From NCBI GenBank assembly GCA_020633055.1, contig JACKEJ010000006.1, forward strand, positions 868,001 to 932,000: a stretch of DNA of 64,000 nucleotides, read 5' to 3'. Of the stretch, positions 18,746-26,977 are shown in pieces. The translations under genes and the position numbers were made by a program. Positions within the stretch are counted from its first letter, which is position 1; every line of letters begins with the position of its first letter. The DNA is from Sandaracinaceae bacterium (GTDB taxonomy: Bacteria > Myxococcota_A > Polyangia > Polyangiales > Houyiibacteriaceae). Below the pieces are notes generated by a model. The model saw nothing but the letters and a program-made list of their open reading frames with translations, ran no database searches and was not told where the DNA came from.

Positions 18746-20074
18746 TTGACGGATGGGGCATCGCTGCGGGCGCTGTGCGACGAAGCAGAGCTGGCGGTGG
18801 ACGCCGCCGTGGTCGCGCAAGCGCTCGGCCTGGCGCTGAGCCCCGAAGTGCCGAGCGACCCCGTAGCTCGGGCACGCGACATCCTCGCGCGGGGGGAGTC
18901 GTGCGTGCTGCTGTGCACGCGCACCCCGAGCGACGCCGACACGGTCACCTTGGCAGACCTCGCGCGGGCGCAGGGCAACGTCGTCATCCTCGGGCTGCTG
19001 GAGCCGAGCAGCACCGTCCAGCTGGCGCGGGATCTCGGTGCGGTTGCCGTCGTGGGGGTGCGCCCCGCCCTCGCCGCCGCCGCGCTGCTCCCCTTTCGCG
19101 CCCACAAGCCGTGGTTGGCATCTGCGCGGGGGCTGGGCGGAGCGGACCGCGCACAGCTTCACCTGTCTCCCGGACACCGTGGCGCCGGCCGTTTCACGCG
19201 CCAAGACGCGGGGCTCTTGGCGTACGAGACGGAGGGCGGGGCGCTCGCCCGGGTGGGTGAGCCGCGGGACATTGCGGCCGCGCTCGACGCGTACCGGGCT
19301 GCGGAGCATGGCGAGCGCCTGAGCCCCCCGGCGGTGGAGGGTGTGGACACGGCGGCGGTGATGGACGTGATCTTCGGGCCGGCCCGGGCGCTCTCCGACC
19401 CAGCCAGCAAGGCCGCGTTGGCCTATTTCGATCTGCCGCTGCCGCTCGAGGAGCTCTGCGCGAGCGCGTCCCGCGCCGCGTCCGAGGCACAGCGCATTGG
19501 GTTTCCAGTGCGCGTGGCGCTCGCGTCCCCGGACCTGCGCATCGGCGACCACCCCGACCTCGCGCTGGACGGCGTCGACTCCGCCACCCGTACGCGCGAC
19601 GCGTTCCGCCAGATCATGGCCTTGGCCAAGAACCGGGCGTCAGAGGACCGCCTGCTGGGCGTCACGGTCAGCGCTGCCACTCAGGCGCGCGCCCTGCTGC
19701 GCGTGAAGCTGGTTCCGATGCCAGCCGGGCTGGTGCGCTGCGAGCTCGAGTTCGCCGACCCGCACGGCGTCGCGTCAGGAGACGGGGTGCGTACCTTCCT
19801 CCCACGCAGCCGCGATGGCATCGGGCGTGTTCTGGACGGTCTGAGGGGCCGGACGTTGCTCTACCCGAACGACGCCGAGCGCCGCGTGGTCGTCGAGGAG
19901 GTGGGCGACGTGCTGATGCGCCTCGCGGCGTTCTTGCACGCGTTCCGGGAGTACGTGCGGGCGGTCGAGATCAACCCGCTCGCCGTGCTGGTAGGGGGCG
20001 AGGTCGAGGTCCGCGAGGCGTGCGTGGTCGTGGGAGACGCGTTCGAGCGCAGCATGCTCCGCGAACACGGCTGA
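18746..20074 (+). CDS. ATP-grasp protein, acyl-CoA synthetase (ADP-forming) like
   Basis: 442 residues from a TTG with GAGG seven bases upstream. The C-terminal ~220 residues resemble the ATP-grasp domain of ADP-forming acetyl-CoA synthetases and succinyl-CoA ligase beta subunits: KAALAYFDLPLPLEEL, a strand-helix-strand with AASEAQRIGFPVRVAL, and the terminal VRAVEINPLAVL that supplies the metal-binding Glu/Asn. The N-terminal ~205 residues look like a reduced CoA-ligase-type Rossmann region (NVVILGLLEP, AVAVVGVRP). The usual full-length partner domains are missing, so a CoA-ligase reaction is not assured. It may be a regulatory or divergent member. Confidence 0.6.
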   Translation: MTDGASLRALCDEAELAVDAAVVAQALGLALSPEVPSDPVARARDILARGESCVLLCTRTPSDADTVTLADLARAQGNVVILGLLEPSSTVQLARDLGAVAVVGVRPALAAAALLPFRAHKPWLASARGLGGADRAQLHLSPGHRGAGRFTRQDAGLLAYETEGGALARVGEPRDIAAALDAYRAAEHGERLSPPAVEGVDTAAVMDVIFGPARALSDPASKAALAYFDLPLPLEELCASASRAASEAQRIGFPVRVALASPDLRIGDHPDLALDGVDSATRTRDAFRQIMALAKNRASEDRLLGVTVSAATQARALLRVKLVPMPAGLVRCELEFADPHGVASGDGVRTFLPRSRDGIGRVLDGLRGRTLLYPNDAERRVVVEEVGDVLMRLAAFLHAFREYVRAVEINPLAVLVGGEVEVREACVVVGDAFERSMLREHG

Positions 20075-20080
20075 CGCGCG

Positions 20081-20106
20081 GCGCGTGCTCGGGCAGAACC
20101 ACGCGC
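20081..20106. terminator. Possible hairpin between convergent genes
   Basis: GCGCGTG (20081-20087) pairs with CACGCGC (20100-20106) across a 12-base loop, between the stops of two convergent genes. There is no T run, so termination activity is uncertain. Confidence 0.4.
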
Positions 20107-20113
20107 GACGGGT

Positions 20114-21070
20114 TCAGTCCTCGTCACCGCTGGGCGTGGGACCCGAGACGCGCTCCGTGGAGATGGCGCGGCCTTCGACGAAGTAGAGCGTGATGCTCCC
20201 GATGCCCAGAACGATGCCGGAGCCCAGCGCGATGTCGCTGTAGCGCGCGAAGTCGCGGGCGTCTGCCAGGCGCCCCTGGTTCTCGAGGCGCTGGGCGCGG
20301 ATGCCGAGCCCGAGACTCGTCCCCGCTGCCGCGACGGCCAGGGCCCCGACGATCCACGTGTAGATGCGTCGCCCTCGGACACTGCGGAACTGCGTCAGCG
20401 GTTGGAGGTCGATCGTGGCGAGGGTCCCGAGGCCCGCGCTCAAGCGCACTTCACTCCGAAACGGGACATACCCATCGAGGTCGACGGAGAGCGCGTGCAG
20501 GCCAGGCTCCAGGGTCAAGGGCTCGCTCAGGGGGGAGGTGCCCACCGGGGCACTGTCTACCGACACGCTGGCGCCGTCCTGCGCGACGCTGACCGTGAGC
20601 GTCCCGGTCGTCGGTGCGGCGTGGGCGGCCAGGCGTTGGGCCTCCGCCTCGGCTTCCAGCTCCGTGATGTGTTGCTCGATGCGGGCGCGGTCGGGGGGGT
20701 CGACACGGTCGCGCAGGTAGCGGCGGTAGTAGTCCACAGCCTGGTCGAAGTGTCGCAGCTCCTCGTGGGCGCGCGCGATGTTGTACCAGAGGTCGGCCGA
20801 GGGGACGAGCGCCGCAGCGGCCTCGAAGGACTCGACCGCCTCCGCGAACTCGCGCGCGTCGAAGTGTTGCTGCCCGCGGACGAAGTGCTCACGCGCTTGC
20901 CGCGATGCGTCTGCGTTCTCCGGGTTCCCCGTCGCGGGCCTCGACCCCCGTTGCGCGTGGGCCGTCGGCACGCCTAGCCCGGCCGCTGCGCAAGCGACCA
21001 GCAAGGCTGCCGCGATCAGCGCCCGTGGGCCGCGAGAGGAGAGCGCCGGGGTCGCAGGAGGATGAGTCAC
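20114..21070 (-). CDS. Exported TPR and PEGA-domain membrane protein
   Basis: 318 residues from a GTG start. A signal peptide ends around AHA-QRG. Residues 55-145 hold TPR-type helices (AREHFVRGQQHFDAREFAEAVESFEAAAAL, LWYNIARAHEELRHFDQAVDYYRRYL). A PEGA-like beta domain follows (GTLTVSVAQDGASVSVDSAPVG ... GLHALSVDLDGYVPF, about 153-215), then two hydrophobic helices (about 232-252 and 280-305). PEGA domains are thought to bind surface or cell-wall components, and TPRs bind proteins, so a structural envelope role is likely. This architecture is abundant in myxobacteria. It is divergent from leuS across 81 bases. Confidence 0.8.
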   Translation of the reverse strand: MTHPPATPALSSRGPRALIAAALLVACAAAGLGVPTAHAQRGSRPATGNPENADASRQAREHFVRGQQHFDAREFAEAVESFEAAAALVPSADLWYNIARAHEELRHFDQAVDYYRRYLRDRVDPPDRARIEQHITELEAEAEAQRLAAHAAPTTGTLTVSVAQDGASVSVDSAPVGTSPLSEPLTLEPGLHALSVDLDGYVPFRSEVRLSAGLGTLATIDLQPLTQFRSVRGRRIYTWIVGALAVAAAGTSLGLGIRAQRLENQGRLADARDFARYSDIALGSGIVLGIGSITLYFVEGRAISTERVSGPTPSGDED

Positions 21071-21151
21071 GGTGGCCCTCAGGGTACATCACACGCGCGG
21101 CACACATCGGAGCTTTTTGGACCGGGCGCGCGGCGGTGCTAGACCGCGCAC

Positions 21152-23890
21152 ATGACCGAGCCCAACGAGGGTAGCGCCGTGCGCGACGAGCAGACCGACG
21201 AGCGCGAGCGCCGCTACGATCCCGCCAGCATCGAGCCCAAGTGGCAGCGCTTCTGGGACGAAGACCAGACGTTCCTGACGCCGGTCGACGACGACGCGCG
21301 CCCCAAGGCCTACATCCTCGACATGTTCCCGTACCCGTCCGGCTCGGGGCTGCACGTGGGGCACCCGGAGGGCTACACGGCGACGGACATCATCGCGCGG
21401 GCCAAGCGTGCGCAGGGGTTCGCGGTGCTGCACCCGATGGGCTGGGACGCGTTCGGGCTGCCCGCCGAGCAGCACGCCGTCCGCACGGGCACGCATCCGG
21501 CAGCTACCACCGCGGCGAACATCGCGACCTTCAAGCGGCAGCTCAAGGAGCTGGGCTTCAGCTACGACTGGACGCGGGAGGTGAACACTACCGACCCGGA
21601 CTACGTGAAGTGGACGCAGTGGATCTTCCTCGAGCTCTACGCGCGCGGCCTGGCCGAGCAGAGCGAGGTGGCGGTCAACTGGTGCCCCGCGCTGGGCACG
21701 GTGCTCGCGAACGAGGAGGTCACCGACGGCCTCAGCGAGGTGGGCGGTCACCCCGTGGAGCGGCGCCCGCTGCGGCAGTGGGTGCTCAAGATCACGCAGT
21801 ACGCGGACAAGCTGCTCGACGGGCTGGCCGAGCTCGACTGGCCAGGCAGCACGCGCACCATGCAGAGCGAGTGGATCGGCCGCTCCGAGGGCGCCGAGGT
21901 GCGCTTCGCGGTCAAGGGCGCGCCCGAGACGTTCGTCGAGGTCTTCACCACGCGCCCTGACACCCTGTTCGGCGCGACGTTCATGGTCCTGGCGCCAGAG
22001 CACCCGCTGGTGGCGCAGCTCACGTCGGCCGCGCAGCGCGAGGCGGTGGACGCATACGTCGCCGCGGCGCGCAACAAGAGCGACCGCGACCGCATGCAGA
22101 GCAAGGACAAGAGCGGCGTCTTCACGGGAGGGTTCGCGCTCAACCCGGTCAACGGCGCCGAGGTGCCCGTCTACATCGCGGACTACGTGCTCTACGGCTA
22201 CGGCACGGGCGCCATCATGGCCGTCCCCGCGCACGACGAGCGCGACTTCGAGTTCGCGCAGGCGCACGGCATCGCCATCATCGAGGTGGTCAGCCGCACG
22301 GGCGAGCCGGCGAGCGAGCCGCTCACCAGCGCCATGACCGAGCACGGCAAGGCCGTGAACAGCGGGGCGTACGACGGGCTCGAGACGGCCGAGTTCAAGC
22401 GCCGCATCATCGCGGACCTCGAGGCCAAGGGGCAGGGCAAGGGGCGCGTCGAGTACAAGCTGCGCGACTGGATCTTCTCGCGGCAGCGCTACTGGGGCGA
22501 GCCCATCCCCGTGTACTTCCCGGTGGACGTGGCCGAGGGCGACGACCCGCGCACCGGCGCCCCGTGCACCGTGCGCTACGACCAGCCCATCCCCGTGGAC
22601 CGCAGCGAGCTGCCGCTGCGCCTGCCGGACCTCGAGGACTACCGCCCGGGCGACGACCCGCAGGGCGTGCTCACTCGAGCGCTCGACTGGCGCTTCTTCC
22701 AGCGCGACGGAAAGTGGTTCGCGCGTGAGACCAACACCATGCCGCAGTGGGCCGGCTCGTGCTGGTACTTCCTGCGCTTCGTCGACCCGCACAACGCCGA
22801 GGCACCGTTCAGCCAGGAAGCCGCCAAGCGCTGGCTGCCGGTGGACCTGTACGTGGGCGGCGCCGAGCACGCTGTGCTGCACCTGCTCTACAGCCGCTTC
22901 TGGCACAAGGTGCTGTTCGACTCGGGCGTGGTGCCCGTGCCCGAGCCGTTCACCAAGCTGGTGCACCAGGGCATGATCCTGGGCGAGGTGGAGTACAGCG
23001 CGTTCCGCCTGGGCGAGGGGGACGACGGCGCGTTCGTGTCCGCCAGCGAGGTGCGCAAGGGGACCGACCCTGGCACGTTCGTGCGCGGCTCGGACAGCGC
23101 GCTCGTGAGCGAGCACAAGGTCGCCTTCGAGGACCTCAAGAAGGGCAAGGGCGGCAGCTTCGTGTTCGCCGCGCAGCCCGAGATCAGCGTCAACGCGCGC
23201 GCTCACAAGATGAGCAAGTCGCGCGGCAACGTGGTGAACCCAGACGTCATCACCAAGGAGTACGGCGCGGACTCCATGCGCCTGTACGAGATGTTCATGG
23301 GCCCGCTCGAGGCCGTGAAGCCGTGGAACAGCGCGTCCATCGGGGGTGTTCGGCGCTTCCTCGACCGCTTCTTCAATTGCGTGCTGCGCGCGACCGAGGC
23401 GTCGGGCGCGGCGGTCAGCGCGTCGGACGAGACCGAGCGCCTGCTGCACCAGACCATCAAGAAGGTCACCGAGGACATCGACGGACTGCGCTTCAACACG
23501 GCCATCAGCCAGATGATGGTGATGGTGAACGACCTGGTCGCCTACGAGGTGCCCCCGCGCGCGACCCTCGAGACCCTGACCGTGCTGCTGCACCCCTTCG
23601 CGCCGCACATCGCCGAGGAGGCCTGGGAGCTGCTGGGCAAGACGGGCAGCGTGCAGCGCGCCGCCTGGCCCAAGCACGACGAGGCGCGCCTGGTGGCAGA
23701 CAGCGTGGTCATGCCGGTGCAGATCAACGGCAAGGTGCGCGCCCGCGTGACCATGCCGGCCGAGGTGAGCGAGCCGGACGCGCTCGCCCTCGCCAAGGCC
23801 GACGAGGCCATCGCGGGTCAGCTGGAGGGCAAGACGCTGCGCAAGGTGGTCTTCGTGCCCGGCAAGATCCTGAACCTCATCGTGGGCTGA
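21152..23890 (+). CDS. leuS: Leucyl-tRNA synthetase
   Basis: 912 residues, within the usual range or slightly longer. It charges tRNA-Leu in the cytoplasm. The class I signature is PSGSGLHVGH (62-71), and the KMSKS loop is AHKMSKSRGN at about 683-692. The CP1 editing domain is present (TTRPDTLFGATFMVLAPEHP about 268, YGTGAIMAVPAHDERD about 351). A GSCWYFLRF segment and the C-terminal anticodon-binding and LeuRS-specific domains (VQINGKVRARVTMP ... KVVFVPGKILNLIV) complete it. The N-terminal ~20 charged residues are an extension; a start nearer RYDPASIEPKW is conceivable. A strong hairpin lies 100 bases downstream. Confidence 0.97.
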   Translation: MTEPNEGSAVRDEQTDERERRYDPASIEPKWQRFWDEDQTFLTPVDDDARPKAYILDMFPYPSGSGLHVGHPEGYTATDIIARAKRAQGFAVLHPMGWDAFGLPAEQHAVRTGTHPAATTAANIATFKRQLKELGFSYDWTREVNTTDPDYVKWTQWIFLELYARGLAEQSEVAVNWCPALGTVLANEEVTDGLSEVGGHPVERRPLRQWVLKITQYADKLLDGLAELDWPGSTRTMQSEWIGRSEGAEVRFAVKGAPETFVEVFTTRPDTLFGATFMVLAPEHPLVAQLTSAAQREAVDAYVAAARNKSDRDRMQSKDKSGVFTGGFALNPVNGAEVPVYIADYVLYGYGTGAIMAVPAHDERDFEFAQAHGIAIIEVVSRTGEPASEPLTSAMTEHGKAVNSGAYDGLETAEFKRRIIADLEAKGQGKGRVEYKLRDWIFSRQRYWGEPIPVYFPVDVAEGDDPRTGAPCTVRYDQPIPVDRSELPLRLPDLEDYRPGDDPQGVLTRALDWRFFQRDGKWFARETNTMPQWAGSCWYFLRFVDPHNAEAPFSQEAAKRWLPVDLYVGGAEHAVLHLLYSRFWHKVLFDSGVVPVPEPFTKLVHQGMILGEVEYSAFRLGEGDDGAFVSASEVRKGTDPGTFVRGSDSALVSEHKVAFEDLKKGKGGSFVFAAQPEISVNARAHKMSKSRGNVVNPDVITKEYGADSMRLYEMFMGPLEAVKPWNSASIGGVRRFLDRFFNCVLRATEASGAAVSASDETERLLHQTIKKVTEDIDGLRFNTAISQMMVMVNDLVAYEVPPRATLETLTVLLHPFAPHIAEEAWELLGKTGSVQRAAWPKHDEARLVADSVVMPVQINGKVRARVTMPAEVSEPDALALAKADEAIAGQLEGKTLRKVVFVPGKILNLIVG

Positions 23891-23992
23891 GCGCGGCCTG
23901 GCCCGAGACGGCGCGTCAGTCGCGTAGGCCTGGGCGCCGTGTCGTGGGCCACGTTCGCACGCATCCTGACCAGACCGACCCCCTGCAAACGA

Positions 23993-24025
23993 AAGAGCCC
24001 CGCGTCGTCACGACCCGGGGCTCTT
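23993..24025. terminator. Bidirectional hairpin terminator between leuS and lipoprotein gene
   Basis: AAGAGCCCCG (23993-24002) pairs perfectly with CGGGGCTCTT (24016-24025); within the loop GTCGT and ACGAC can also pair. It sits between the convergent leuS and the lipoprotein gene and reads as a stem with short A/T flanks on both strands. Confidence 0.8.
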
Positions 24026-24042
24026 GCTTCGAGGAGGCGGCG

Positions 24043-24666
24043 TCAGTACGCGGTGGGGCAGGGGACGCGCTCGAACGAACCGTCGGCGCGGCTGACGTGC
24101 TGTGTGCAGGTCGCGCGGCACTCGGTCTCGCTCGTGTACTCGAAGTCGATCACGTACTGACGGTTCACGTCGGGCGCGATCTGCACGCTGGCCACGCACT
24201 CCGCGCTGCGGCTGCCGGCCTCGCCGCGCGTGTAGGTGGGCACCTGGTAGGTGCGCACGCAGGTGGAGTCCACGATGTGGCACACGGGCGGGTCGTCGCT
24301 GGTGCACTCTTCGCGTTGGCAGGCGTACTCCTCGCGCCGCTCCTCGGTGCCCGCGCGGGGGCCCGTGCCGGCCTCGTAGGTGCTGGCGCCGACCGTGATG
24401 GTCTGCGCTTCGAGGCGCAGGCGCAGGCGCACCGGGTTGCCCGAGATCTCGCTGTCCCGGTACGAGCGCGTATCGTAGAGGCGGTCGTCGACCAACACGC
24501 GGGTGTCGTAGGAGTCGCCCATCATGCCGTGCACCTGGTGCCGGATCTCCAGCGTGGCGTGCGGCTCGCTCGCCGTGGGCTGCATGAGGAAGCCCGCGCA
24601 GGCGGTGGTGGCCAGGGCCGAGAACGCGCCCAGGAGGCGCAGCGGTCGTCCATAACGGTGAGTCAT
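24043..24666 (-). CDS. Cysteine-rich lipoprotein of unknown function
   Basis: 207 residues. The start at ATG 24666 gives a signal sequence RLLGAFSALATTACAG with a probable lipidation Cys in TTAC. An upstream frame extension overlaps the divergent esterase gene and is ignored. The mature part is beta-rich and holds about eight further Cys in two clusters (YACQREECTSDDPPVCHIVDSTC and ECRATCTQH...PC), suggesting disulfides in the periplasm or at the surface. No family is recognised. It shares a 51-base divergent promoter region with the esterase. Confidence 0.75.
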   Translation of the reverse strand: MTHRYGRPLRLLGAFSALATTACAGFLMQPTASEPHATLEIRHQVHGMMGDSYDTRVLVDDRLYDTRSYRDSEISGNPVRLRLRLEAQTITVGASTYEAGTGPRAGTEERREEYACQREECTSDDPPVCHIVDSTCVRTYQVPTYTRGEAGSRSAECVASVQIAPDVNRQYVIDFEYTSETECRATCTQHVSRADGSFERVPCPTAY

Positions 24667-24717
24667 GCCGCAGAGGCTGCCACGGGCGCGCGCGCTTGAC
24701 CATGGTACCTTGCGCGG

Positions 24718-25893
24718 GTGCCTTGGCTCGCCGCGCTGCGCGTCCTCTGGGTGTCGCTCATGCTCGCGTGGGCGCTGTTGGCGGTGTTCCGCATGCCGCA
24801 CGGGGTGCTGTTCTACGCCACCGTAGCCGCGACCGAGGCGGGCTACCTGCTGGCCTTGCTGACACTGCCCGCGTTCGTCGGGGGGCTCGCGACGCCACGT
24901 GACATCGCGCTCAGCGCCGTGGGCGCAGCCACGTTGGTGCTGCTGCTGAGCCCGCTCGCGCGCGTGGGGGCGGTGGCCCGTGAGCTCCCACGTCAGCTGC
25001 ACGACGCGTTCGGGGTGCGTCCGCCCGTCGTCACCGCGATGGACGCTGGCGAGCCCGTCGCGCCCTACCGGGCCTTGGCGCTGCTGTCGCTGACGGATCC
25101 AGACGCGCCCGTGGAGACGTTCGTCTACGCCACGCCCGACGGGTCGTCCCCGCTCGAGCTCGACTTCTACGGCGGCCGCGTGGCCCCACACCCTCGCACG
25201 CTGATCGTCATCGTCCACGGTGGGTCGTGGCGCAACGGCAACAGCGAACAGCTCACGTCCATGGCCAAGCGCCTCGCGGCTGCCGGGTATGCCGTTGCGG
25301 CCATCAACTACCGGCTGGCCCCCGTGCATCCGTTTCCCGCGGCCTACGACGACCTGCGCAGCGCGGTGGACCACCTGCGTGGGCGCTCGGAGGAGCTGTC
25401 CATCGACGCCGACTCGGTCGTGCTCTATGGGCGCTCGGCGGGCGGGCACTTGGTGCTGCTCGCCGCCTACCGGTGGGGCGCGCCGTTCGTGCGGGGCGTG
25501 GTCGCGCTGTATCCGCCCACAGACCTCCGCTACAGCTGGGAGCACCCCAGCAACCCCCGTATCCTGGACACTCCTGGCACGCTGCGCGCGTTCATGGGCG
25601 GGGCGCCCGACGACAGCCCCGCCATGGGGGCGCGGTACGATGACGCTTCCCCCTACCTCGCGGCGGGCCCAGCGGCGCCCCCCACGCTGCTGATCCACGG
25701 TGGCCGCGACGAGCTCGTGCGCCCCGTCCACAGCGCGCGGCTGGCCGAGCGGTTGGCGGCGCTGGGCGTGCCCCATCACCTGCTTTCGCTGCCGTGGGCG
25801 ACACACGGGTGCGAGGCGAACCCCGCAGGCCCCAGCGGCCAGCTGATCGAATACGCCGTGCGTGCGTTCCTACGCGCCGTCCGCCGTCGCTAG
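24718..25893 (+). CDS. Membrane-anchored alpha/beta hydrolase (HSL-like esterase)
   Basis: 391 residues from a GTG start. Three hydrophobic helices fill residues 1-85; the enzyme domain follows. It has the oxyanion motif VHGGSW (166-171), INYRLAP (197-202), the nucleophile elbow GRSAGG with S240, the acid in HGGRDELV (about 335) and the His in WATHGCE (about 363). These match the hormone-sensitive-lipase/BD-FAE group of carboxylesterases. It probably faces the periplasm or cytoplasm at the inner membrane and cleaves a short acyl ester; the substrate is unknown. Confidence 0.85.
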   Translation: MPWLAALRVLWVSLMLAWALLAVFRMPHGVLFYATVAATEAGYLLALLTLPAFVGGLATPRDIALSAVGAATLVLLLSPLARVGAVARELPRQLHDAFGVRPPVVTAMDAGEPVAPYRALALLSLTDPDAPVETFVYATPDGSSPLELDFYGGRVAPHPRTLIVIVHGGSWRNGNSEQLTSMAKRLAAAGYAVAAINYRLAPVHPFPAAYDDLRSAVDHLRGRSEELSIDADSVVLYGRSAGGHLVLLAAYRWGAPFVRGVVALYPPTDLRYSWEHPSNPRILDTPGTLRAFMGGAPDDSPAMGARYDDASPYLAAGPAAPPTLLIHGGRDELVRPVHSARLAERLAALGVPHHLLSLPWATHGCEANPAGPSGQLIEYAVRAFLRAVRRR

Positions 25894-25934
25894 CGGCCCG
25901 TGGACCCGAGGCCGACCCGCGCGTGGGTGGTCCG

Positions 25935-26894
25935 TCAGCCGAAGATGACCGAGTTGATGGGCAAGCGGAAGATGAGGAAGTCGCCGCGTGGCTGACCGTT
26001 CGACTGGAATGCGCTGGTGGCGTCCGTGTTGTCCTCGTCGAACCACATCCAGCGCGCCTCGGCGTCGATGGAGTCGCCGGTGCGGTTGGGGTCGTCGTTG
26101 TCGTCCGCCTGGCACAGCGACGCGAACTGCGTGGGTTCGTCGGCGACGTTCGTCAGCACGCTCAGCTCCATCACGCCGCTCGGGTTGTTCCCCAACTCGG
26201 TGCCGATCCAGCCGCTGCTGAACGTCGTGCCTGCGGCGCCCATGTTGCAGTTCGCAATCTGTGTGTTGATGTCACTCACGGTTGGGTCCGCGTCCTGCGG
26301 GTCGATGTCGACACCCGTGGCGCACACCTCCCAGTCGGGCGATCCGGTGTAGACGGCCGTGCCGCTTCCGTCGGAGGTCCGGAACTGCCCGATGAGCCCT
26401 TGCGTCACCAACTCGTCGGACCAGACCACGACGTAGAGGTAACCGTTCGCCGGCGCGGTGTCGCCGGGCACGACGTAGGTCTCGGGACCGAAGCGGTCGT
26501 CGTTGCAGGTGCCGAAGATGTCGCACTCGACGTTGTCCGCGCAGGGGGTCTCGTCGTCGCACGCGGCGCTGCACAGGAAGATCCGATCGCTTCCGTCCTC
26601 CACGCCTTCGAAGTAGTCCACCAGCGCCGCGCTGCTGCCGTAGCCGAAGCCGTACGCGTTGTCCGCCGTCAGGAGGACGTGGACGTCGGGCGGCACGGGG
26701 GGCGGGCTGTCCGGCCGGTTCATGTCCACCGTGGCGTCGCCTCCGCCCCCATCACCTCCCCCGCCGTCGCCTCCTCCGCCATCGCCGGCGTTGCCCTGGT
26801 CGCCGCGGTTGGGGCCGCCGCTCTCGCAGCTGCAGCCCGCGGCGCCGAGGGCGAAGGTGAGGAGGACCAGAGGGACTACACCGAAACGCGACAT
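25935..26894 (-). CDS. Secreted lipoprotein with Gly/Asp linker
   Basis: 319 residues. The signal ends at the clear lipobox LGAAGC (C21). Residues 34-55 are a repetitive Gly/Asp linker (GGGGDGGGGDGGGGD), typical of surface lipoproteins in Myxococcota. The rest is an acidic beta-rich domain with several Cys (FLCSAACDDETPCADNVECDIFGTCNDDRFG), possibly a small disulfide-stabilised Ca-binding-like knot, followed by a GSPDWEVCATGVDIDPQ region. No enzymatic motif is seen. Function unknown; surface exposure is likely. Confidence 0.78.
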   Translation of the reverse strand: MSRFGVVPLVLLTFALGAAGCSCESGGPNRGDQGNAGDGGGGDGGGGDGGGGDATVDMNRPDSPPPVPPDVHVLLTADNAYGFGYGSSAALVDYFEGVEDGSDRIFLCSAACDDETPCADNVECDIFGTCNDDRFGPETYVVPGDTAPANGYLYVVVWSDELVTQGLIGQFRTSDGSGTAVYTGSPDWEVCATGVDIDPQDADPTVSDINTQIANCNMGAAGTTFSSGWIGTELGNNPSGVMELSVLTNVADEPTQFASLCQADDNDDPNRTGDSIDAEARWMWFDEDNTDATSAFQSNGQPRGDFLIFRLPINSVIFG

Positions 26895-26977
26895 GCGACA
26901 CACTATGCCAGCCCTGCGCTGCTGGTGCAGCCGCGGAGTCCGTGCGGCGCGCGGAGGCGTCGGTGACCGACGAAGCG

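Noticed and set aside
21089..23677. 862-residue frame opposite leuS
   Set aside because: It is the antisense shadow of a clear leucyl-tRNA synthetase, with His/Arg/Val-rich composition typical of reversed high-G+C codons and no domain.
24667..25806. N-terminal extension of the cysteine-rich lipoprotein
   Set aside because: It would overlap the whole divergent esterase; the internal ATG at 24666 gives a good lipoprotein signal.
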